From Prevotellaceae bacterium (GTDB lineage Bacteria; Bacteroidota; Bacteroidia; Bacteroidales; UBA932), in the NCBI GenBank assembly GCA_031288885.1, contig JAITQP010000070.1, positions 1 through 10,751 on the forward strand: a DNA stretch of 10,751 nt, read 5' to 3'. The position numbers and the translations under genes were made by a program. This document shows positions 5,180 to 10,751 of this stretch, in pieces (position 1 is the stretch's first letter; every line of letters starts with the position of its first letter). The notes below the pieces were generated by a model. That model was not told the DNA's origin. It ran no database searches and saw only the letters and a list, made by a program, of their open reading frames with translations.

Positions 5180-7084
5180 ATGGAAACTCAAGGTAGTCAT
5201 AACGAGGATTTTGAAAACAAAGACGCCGACATTCAGCTGCACGGAGCGGTTGATTTCTCGGACGAGGAAACGCAGCTGGCGGTTTCGTCGGATGAGCTGC
5301 AAATAGATGAGCACGAAAGCATTGACGACGATGCCGACGCCGATACTGCGGCGGAAGCGGCGGCGTACGCGAGCGCCTACGATAGCTTAGACCGTCCGGC
5401 GCTGCTGAATGCGCTGGAAAAGCTGCTGGTCGAAAAGCCGGAGCAAAACCTCAAAAGCGAGGCGGAGGCCATTAAGGTGGCGTTCTACAAAAAGTTTGCG
5501 CAGGAGCAGGAGCTCTTGCGCCGCGAATTTGCGGCGCAAAACGACGGCGCAGAAGACTTCGTTATGCCCGACGACGGGCTGGAGGCGCGCCTAAAAGACT
5601 TGTTTGCAAGGTACAAAAAAATGCGCGCCGAGCAGGCGGAAAAGCTGGAGCAGGAGCGCGAGGCAAACCTTACGCTGAAGCTGGCGGTTATTGAGGAGCT
5701 GAAGCGATTGCTGGAGCGGCAGGACGACTTTAACGTCATATTTAACGACTTTAAGCAGCTGCAGGCGCGCTGGCGGGCCATAGGCGCCGTGCCGCAGCCC
5801 AAGCAAAAGGAGGTGTGGGACGTGTATAACTACAACGTGGAGAAATTCTACGACGTGGTGAAAATCAACAAGGAGCTGCGCGAGCTTGACTTTAAGAAGA
5901 ACTTTGAGCTGAAGCAGCTGCTGTGCGAAAAGTCCGAAGAGCTGCTCCTCAAGGACGACGTGGTAAAGGCTTTTCGGGAGCTGCAAAAGTACCACGAGCA
6001 GTGGCGCGACATTGGCCCCGTGGCGGCAGAGTTTCGGGAGCCGCTGTGGGAGCGATTTAGAAGCATCACCACGCAGATAAACAAAAAGCACGCGGACTAC
6101 TTTGACAAGCTGAAGGTGGAGCAGCAAAACAACCTGTCGCTAAAGCAGGCGCTGTGCGAGCAGGCGGAGGAGCTGAACGCCACGCCCATCGCGCTGATGA
6201 AGGAGTGGAACGAAAAAACGCAGCTGCTGCTCGACCTGCAGAAGATGTGGAAGACCATTGGCGCGGCTCCGCGCAAGGAAAGCAACAAAATTTACCGTCG
6301 CTTCCGCGCGGCGTGCTCCACGTTTTTTGATAGCCGGCGCGCCTTTTTCTCCGAGCAAAAGCTCGAAATGCAGCATAACCTTGGGCAAAAGCTGGAGCTG
6401 TGCGCCCAAGCCGAGCTGCTCGCCGACAGCGACGAGTGGAAAAAAACCACCGACGAGCTGCTGAAAATACAGGCGCAGTGGAAAGCTATCGGGGCGGTGC
6501 CCCACAAGCAGTCCGATGCGGTGTGGAAGCGTTTTCGCGCGGCGTGCAACAAGTTTTTTGACCGCAAAAAGGAGCACTTTACCACCCAAGACGCCCGCTA
6601 CGACGAAAATTTGAAGAAAAAGGAGGAGCTGATAAGCGAAATCACAGGCTTTTCCATCGCCGATAACCCCTCCAGCAACCTTGCGGCAATTAAGGACTTT
6701 CAGCAGCGCTGGAGCGAAATTGGCTTCGTCCCCATGAAGCAGAAGGAGCGCCTGCAGAAAAGCTACCGCGCCGCCATCGACGCGCTTTTTGAGGCGCTGC
6801 ACGTTAACGCCGACGAGCGCCAGCTGATTGACTTTAAGGAGCGCATAGCCTCCTCCTCGGGCAAGCGCGGCGGGCAGCTCCCGCGCGAGCGCGAAAGGCT
6901 GGAGCAGCAGCTCCGGCGCTTGAAGAGCGACATTCAGCTTTGGGAGAATAACATTGGCTTTTTTGCGCGCTCTAAGAACGCCGAAAAGCTGGTTCAGGAG
7001 GTGAGGAACAACATTGAGAAGGCGCGCAATGAGCTCTCGGTGGTGATACAAAAGTTAGACCTGCTGGACGGCGTAAGAAATTAA
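5180..7084 (+). CDS. DUF349 repeat protein, five repeats, acidic N-terminus
   Basis: This is a 634-residue soluble, highly charged, mostly helical protein with no signal peptide or membrane segment. Residues 1-75 are dominated by Asp and Glu. Five DUF349 repeats follow, each with the core (Q/E)xxWxxIGxxP followed by a basic helix such as VWKRFRAAC. The repeat tryptophans are W198, W275, W357, W434 and W511, giving periods of 77, 82, 77 and 77 residues. The first two repeats are the most divergent downstream of the core (EVWDVYNYN; a PVAAE turn in repeat 2). A C-terminal coiled coil (about 565-630, ERERLEQQLRRLKSD) ends the protein. DUF349 has no established biochemical role that I know. The basic helices suggest nucleic-acid or protein binding, which is inference only. 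It has its own probable promoter and is followed by yidC after 48 bp. Confidence 0.92.
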   Translation: METQGSHNEDFENKDADIQLHGAVDFSDEETQLAVSSDELQIDEHESIDDDADADTAAEAAAYASAYDSLDRPALLNALEKLLVEKPEQNLKSEAEAIKVAFYKKFAQEQELLRREFAAQNDGAEDFVMPDDGLEARLKDLFARYKKMRAEQAEKLEQEREANLTLKLAVIEELKRLLERQDDFNVIFNDFKQLQARWRAIGAVPQPKQKEVWDVYNYNVEKFYDVVKINKELRELDFKKNFELKQLLCEKSEELLLKDDVVKAFRELQKYHEQWRDIGPVAAEFREPLWERFRSITTQINKKHADYFDKLKVEQQNNLSLKQALCEQAEELNATPIALMKEWNEKTQLLLDLQKMWKTIGAAPRKESNKIYRRFRAACSTFFDSRRAFFSEQKLEMQHNLGQKLELCAQAELLADSDEWKKTTDELLKIQAQWKAIGAVPHKQSDAVWKRFRAACNKFFDRKKEHFTTQDARYDENLKKKEELISEITGFSIADNPSSNLAAIKDFQQRWSEIGFVPMKQKERLQKSYRAAIDALFEALHVNADERQLIDFKERIASSSGKRGGQLPRERERLEQQLRRLKSDIQLWENNIGFFARSKNAEKLVQEVRNNIEKARNELSVVIQKLDLLDGVRN

Positions 7085-7101
7085 ACGGCGTGAGGAATTA
7101 A
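7068..7101 (+). repeat. 17-bp imperfect tandem duplication across the DUF349 stop codon
   Basis: ACGGCGTAAGAAATTAA at 7068-7084 is immediately followed by ACGGCGTGAGGAATTAA at 7085-7101, differing by two A-to-G changes. The first copy holds the last codons (GVRN) and the TAA stop of the DUF349 gene; the second is noncoding. Because 17 is not a multiple of three, the second copy is in another frame. It looks like a local slippage duplication. Confidence 0.9.
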
Positions 7102-7132
7102 GGACACTAAAATTATAACACAAAATAACTAA

Positions 7133-8986
7133 ATGGATAAAAACACGTTTTACGGCTTCCTTGCCATTGGGGCTATTCTCTTAGGCTTTAGCTACTACAC
7201 ATCAAAACAATCAGACAAATACGCGCAGGAGAAGCATCGCCTCGATTCCGTTGCATCGGTGAACTTTGCCGCCGAAAAAGCGCACGGCGGCAGCAGCGAG
7301 CCGGCGGCAGCTGCAACCGCTGCAGCTGCGGAGCCGCAAAACACGCTGTTTGCTGCTGAGGTGCTGGCGCAGGCCGCAAAGGATGAGGAGCGATACACCA
7401 TAGAAAATGATGTGATTGCCGTAACGCTGACCAACCGCGGCGGGCGCGTGTACTCGGTGACGCTCAAAAATTACCACTCGTACAACAACCAGCCGCTAAC
7501 GCTCTTTAAGGATGATAAGGATGACTTTGCGGTCACCTTTTACACCAACGACAGCCGCAACTTTACCACCTCCGACTTTTACTTTACGCCGCAAACCACC
7601 GAAACCTCCTACCGGCTGGCGGAGAACGAAGCCTCCTACACGTTTGTAATGCGCCTGCAGCTGGGCGAAGGGCAGCTGGTGGACTACGAGTACACGCTGC
7701 ACAAAGGCTCCTACATGCTGGACTTCAACCTCAAGCTGGTAGGGCTGAGCAACGTTACCAACGCCGACCTGCTGTGGTCGTACAGCGCGTTTCAGCAGGA
7801 AAAAGCGTTTGAAAACGAAAACACCTACAGCACGGTGGCCTACAGCTACCCCAACGAGGCAAGCATTGAGGAGCTGGGCGCCGGAGACGGAAGCAAGGAG
7901 GAAAACGTGAAAACGCGCCTGCAGTGGATAGCGTTCAAGCAGCAGTTCTTTTCCTCCATTTTGGTGGCCAAAGGCGAAAACTTCTACGGCGCCTACATGA
8001 GCTACCTCACCTACAAGCCCGACAACCGCGAGCATTTGCTCAAGAAGTACGTGGCCAACATTCAGCTGCCGATAGCGGCGCAGCGCGACCAAACCCTGCC
8101 GATGGCGTTCTACTTTGGCCCCAACCACTACAGCACGCTCAAATCCTACGAAAGCAACTTCCACAAGCTGGTGCCGCTGGGCGGGTGGATTATCGGGTGG
8201 ATTAACAGGCTGCTGGTGATACCCATTTTTGACCTGCTGGGCAAGTACATTGCCAGCTACGGCGTCATTATTCTCATCCTGACCGTCATCATCAAGCTGC
8301 TGCTGTTTCCGCTGACGTTCAAATCCTACATTTCTTCGGCCAAAATGCGCCTGCTTAAGCCGGATGTGGACAGGATTGCCAAGAAGTACCCCAAAAAGGA
8401 GGATGCGCTGAAAAAACAGCAGGAAACGATGGGGCTCTACAAAAAAGCCGGCGCAAGCCCCATGGGTGGATGCCTGCCCATTATCATTCAGTTCCCGATT
8501 TTGATTGCCATGTTCCGGTTTTTTCCGGCCTCCATTGAGCTGCGGCAGCAGTCTTTCCTTTGGGCTGACGACCTTTCGGGGTTCGACTCCATCCTCAGCC
8601 TGCCCTTCACCATCCCGTTCTACGGCGACCACATCAGCCTGTTTACGCTGCTCATGGCTGCCGCCCTCTTTGTGTCCTCGCGCATGAGCATGGCGCAAAC
8701 GCCCGATACGGGCATGCCCGGGATGAAGTTTATGACGCTCTACCTCATGCCCGCCATGATGCTCTTTTGGTTTAACAGCTACGCCGCGGGCTTGAGCTAC
8801 TACTACTTCCTCTCCAACCTGATTACCATTGGGCAAAACTTTGCCACGCGCCGCTTGGTCAACGAGGATAAGCTCCACGCGCGCATGCGGGAGAACAGCA
8901 AAAAGCCGGTGAAAAAATCGCGCTTTCAGTCCAAGCTCGAGGAGGTGGCGCGGAAGCAGCAGCAGCACCAAAAAAACAGAAAATAG
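7133..8986 (+). CDS. yidC: Membrane protein insertase YidC (Oxa1 family)
   Basis: The 617-residue protein has the Gram-negative YidC plan. An N-terminal membrane anchor (about 5-22) is followed by an Ala-rich linker (about 55-68) and the large periplasmic beta-domain (about 80-340). The conserved Oxa1 core follows, with about five membrane segments (about 350-565). Core signatures are FPLTFKSYISSAKMRLLKP, then ASPMGGCLPIIIQFPILIAMF, then the aromatic-rich FWFNSYAAGLSYYYFLSN stretch. The positive residue in the hydrophilic groove (Arg in E. coli) is K388 here, as I recall for other Bacteroidota. The very basic tail (KKPVKKSR...KNRK) would contact the ribosome. YidC inserts and folds inner-membrane proteins, alone or with Sec. 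Start ATG 7133 fits the family N-terminus MDKNT. The permease gene follows after 6 bp. Confidence 0.97.
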   Translation: MDKNTFYGFLAIGAILLGFSYYTSKQSDKYAQEKHRLDSVASVNFAAEKAHGGSSEPAAAATAAAAEPQNTLFAAEVLAQAAKDEERYTIENDVIAVTLTNRGGRVYSVTLKNYHSYNNQPLTLFKDDKDDFAVTFYTNDSRNFTTSDFYFTPQTTETSYRLAENEASYTFVMRLQLGEGQLVDYEYTLHKGSYMLDFNLKLVGLSNVTNADLLWSYSAFQQEKAFENENTYSTVAYSYPNEASIEELGAGDGSKEENVKTRLQWIAFKQQFFSSILVAKGENFYGAYMSYLTYKPDNREHLLKKYVANIQLPIAAQRDQTLPMAFYFGPNHYSTLKSYESNFHKLVPLGGWIIGWINRLLVIPIFDLLGKYIASYGVIILILTVIIKLLLFPLTFKSYISSAKMRLLKPDVDRIAKKYPKKEDALKKQQETMGLYKKAGASPMGGCLPIIIQFPILIAMFRFFPASIELRQQSFLWADDLSGFDSILSLPFTIPFYGDHISLFTLLMAAALFVSSRMSMAQTPDTGMPGMKFMTLYLMPAMMLFWFNSYAAGLSYYYFLSNLITIGQNFATRRLVNEDKLHARMRENSKKPVKKSRFQSKLEEVARKQQQHQKNRK

Positions 8987-8992
8987 CCCGCC

Positions 8993-10024
8993 ATGCACCT
9001 CCCACAGCGCAATAGAAAGGTGGCTGCCTTTAGCGTAGCGCTGGCAGCGCTGATGCTGCTGCTCTTGGTGGCCGATGTGCTGGTTGGCTCGGAGCCCATA
9101 CCGCTCTCCACGGCGTGGCGCGCGCTGCTTGGCGCAGAGCCGTCGCACTTTTCCCACATTATACTCAGCTACCGCCTCCCCAAGGCTGCGGTAGCGCTGC
9201 TCGTCGGCGTATCCCTGTCGGTGAGCGGCCTGCAGATGCAAACCATGTTTCGCAACCCCCTTGCCGACCCCTACATTCTGGGCGTGAGCGCGGGGGCGGG
9301 GCTGGGGGTCGCGCTGCTCGTTATGGGGCGCTCCATTTGGGGCGCAACGGCGGTTGGCGCGCTGCTGGCGAGCATGGGCTACGCCGTGGCGGCCTGCGCC
9401 GGCGCGGCGGTCGTTATGCTCATCATGCTGGCTATCTCCATGCGCGTACGCGACATTATGGCGGTGCTCATTCTGGGGGTGATGATTGGCAGCGCAACGG
9501 CGGCGCTGATTGGCGTGCTGCAGTACTTTAGCCGCGAGGCCGCGCTCAAGTCCTACGTGCTGTGGACAATGGGCGGCTTGGGCAACGTAACCTCCGCGCA
9601 GCTCGCCGTGCTGCTCGCCGTAACGCTTGTTGGCAGCGCGCTGGCGCTGCTCTCCGTCAAAACGCTCAACGCGCTGATGCTGGGCGAGCACTACGCCCGC
9701 AGCATTGGCTACAGCGTGGGCAAGCGCCGCCTGCTTATCATGCTCACCGCCACCATGCTCACCGGAACGGCAACGGCCTTCTGCGGCCCCATTGGATTTA
9801 TCGGCGTGGCAACGCCGCACGTGGCGCGCATGCTCATCCGCGAAGCCGACCACCGCTACCTCCTGCCCGTCACCATGCTGCTGGGGGCGGTGGTGATGCT
9901 GCTGTGCGACATAATTTCGTCCCTCCCGGGCTACGAAACCTCCCTGCCCATCAACACCGTAACCGCGCTGCTGGGCATCCCGATAGTTATTCTGGTCATT
10001 ATGCGTAACCAAAAAGTAGTGTGA
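8993..10024 (+). CDS. FecCD/BtuC-family ABC importer permease
   Basis: This 343-residue, very hydrophobic protein probably has ten membrane helices, the usual number for this family, and its length is typical. Family blocks are LSYRLPKAAVALLVG (about 58-72), SGLQMQTMFRNPLADPYILGVSAGAG ending near 103 (RNPLADPYILG at 87-97), and GPIGFIGVATPHVARML (about 265-281). The last contains the cytoplasmic coupling region that contacts the ATPase. It forms the channel for an iron-siderophore, heme or cobamide complex; the sequence does not decide which. It starts 6 bp after the yidC stop, and the ATPase gene starts 2 bp after its own stop, so the pair is certainly an operon. No substrate-binding protein gene is in the window. 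Confidence 0.94.
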   Translation: MHLPQRNRKVAAFSVALAALMLLLLVADVLVGSEPIPLSTAWRALLGAEPSHFSHIILSYRLPKAAVALLVGVSLSVSGLQMQTMFRNPLADPYILGVSAGAGLGVALLVMGRSIWGATAVGALLASMGYAVAACAGAAVVMLIMLAISMRVRDIMAVLILGVMIGSATAALIGVLQYFSREAALKSYVLWTMGGLGNVTSAQLAVLLAVTLVGSALALLSVKTLNALMLGEHYARSIGYSVGKRRLLIMLTATMLTGTATAFCGPIGFIGVATPHVARMLIREADHRYLLPVTMLLGAVVMLLCDIISSLPGYETSLPINTVTALLGIPIVILVIMRNQKVV

Positions 10025-10026
10025 GC

Positions 10027-10751
10027 ATGGCAAGCCAAGCAAAACCGGCCATAGCGCTGAGCGACCTGCGCATAGGCTACGCCGCAAGGGGCGCGGCGCG
10101 GGAGGTTTTCCCCGCCTTTTCGGCGGCGGCGGACAGGACGGAGCTCGTGGCGCTGCTGGGGCGCAACGGGCTGGGAAAAAGCACCCTGCTGCGCACCGTT
10201 ACGGGGCTGCAGCCTCCGCTGGACGGAGCCGTGTACATCCTCCAAAAAAACATCCGCGCCTACCCGCTGCGCACGCTGGCAACGCTGGTCAGCTACGTCT
10301 CCACCGACAACGTAAAGGTGGGCAACCTCAAGGTGTTTGACCTCGTTTCGCTTGGGCGATACCCCTACACGGGCTGGTTTGGCACGCTTTCGCAAAAAGA
10401 CAGGGAGGTCATCATGCACGCCTTGGCGCTGGTAGGCATGGAGGCGTACGCGTGGCGCGACGCCGCCCGCCTGAGCGACGGCGAGCGCCAGCGGGTGATG
10501 ATTGCCCGCGCGCTGGCGCAGGACACGCCCATCATGGTGCTCGACGAGCCAACGGCCTTTCTGGACTTGCCCAACCGCTACGAAGTGGTGCTGCTGCTGA
10601 AGCGGCTGGCGCAGGAGCAGCGCCGCGCCGTGCTCTTCTCCACGCACGACATGAGCATTGCCCTCCAGCTGGCCGACCGCGTTTGGGTAATGTGCGACGG
10701 CGAGTTCCATCAGGGCGACCCGCAAGCGCTCATGCGCAGCAACGTATTTGA
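10027..10751 (+). CDS. FecE/BtuD-type ABC importer ATPase (3' end beyond window)
   Basis: The frame from ATG 10027 stays open to the window edge, giving 241 complete codons; the missing part is probably short if the protein is near the usual 250-270 residues, longer if it has an extra C-terminal part. All ATPase motifs are present: Walker A GRNGLGKST (45-53), ABC signature LSDGE (149-153, a variant of LSGGQ), Walker B VLDEP (171-175), D-loop around FLDL, and the switch H207 in STHD. The Q-loop position has VSTDNVKVGNL instead of the usual glutamine. This variant and LSDGE are, from memory, normal for the Bacteroidota branch of this family. The stretch VSLGRYPYTGWFG is typical of FecE-like proteins. 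It powers the adjacent permease. The start is set by the 2-bp spacing from the permease stop. Confidence 0.93.
   Translation, partial: MASQAKPAIALSDLRIGYAARGAAREVFPAFSAAADRTELVALLGRNGLGKSTLLRTVTGLQPPLDGAVYILQKNIRAYPLRTLATLVSYVSTDNVKVGNLKVFDLVSLGRYPYTGWFGTLSQKDREVIMHALALVGMEAYAWRDAARLSDGERQRVMIARALAQDTPIMVLDEPTAFLDLPNRYEVVLLLKRLAQEQRRAVLFSTHDMSIALQLADRVWVMCDGEFHQGDPQALMRSNVF

Noticed and set aside
6140..7051. A 303-codon minus-strand frame inside the DUF349 gene
   Set aside because: It lies opposite a strongly supported repeat protein and has a Leu/Ala/Arg-rich, domain-free translation; open only because of codon bias.
7496..10087. An 863-codon open frame on the minus strand across yidC and the permease
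   Set aside because: It is codon-aligned with both sense genes (same phase), so it can stop only where they use TTA, CTA or TCA. These GC-rich genes avoid those codons and happen to share a phase. The translation is His/Gln/Arg-rich with no recognisable domain, while the sense frames are clear families.

Overview
The window looks like chromosomal DNA of a GC-rich member of the Bacteroidota, most likely Bacteroidales. The grounds are a set of FKBP-type envelope lipoproteins resembling the gliding-associated isomerase GldI, a multi-repeat DUF349 protein, a YidC and a FecE-type ATPase with the sequence features I associate with this phylum, a TATATTTG promoter element, and few purine-rich Shine-Dalgarno sequences. 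This placement is from family resemblance, not from a marker gene. All genes supported here are on the + strand. No RNA gene, CRISPR array, insertion sequence or prophage was seen.

Layout. Positions 1-69 hold the last 22 codons of an upstream gene, probably a winged-helix C-terminus. Positions 88-702 encode a fumarylacetoacetate hydrolase (FAH) family protein that has lost a catalytic histidine and a metal-ligand glutamate. From 814 to 4940 runs a probable operon: a DHH/DHHA1 phosphoesterase (NrnA-like), then four consecutive exported FKBP-like proteins, three of them lipoproteins. The first is joined to the DHH gene by a 1-nt TGATG overlap. The second and third overlap as ATGA. Together they carry about six FKBP-like domains, most with altered active sites.

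A 239-bp gap (4941-5179) contains a good Bacteroidota-type promoter and no gene I would defend. It leads to a 634-residue acidic protein with five DUF349 repeats at a 77-82 residue period. After a short gap holding a 17-bp imperfect tandem duplication comes yidC (membrane protein insertase). It is followed almost without gap by a FecCD/BtuC-type permease and its ATPase, which runs off the right edge.

How the parts fit. The common theme is the cell envelope: YidC inserts inner-membrane proteins, the FKBP-like lipoproteins probably act as periplasmic or outer-membrane folding factors or scaffolds, and the ABC genes import an iron chelate, heme or cobamide. The DHH enzyme belongs to nucleotide turnover and its tie to the lipoproteins is by position only. 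I found no clear new defence or mobile system. The most unusual content is the four-gene array of diverging FKBP-like proteins and the degenerate FAH protein.
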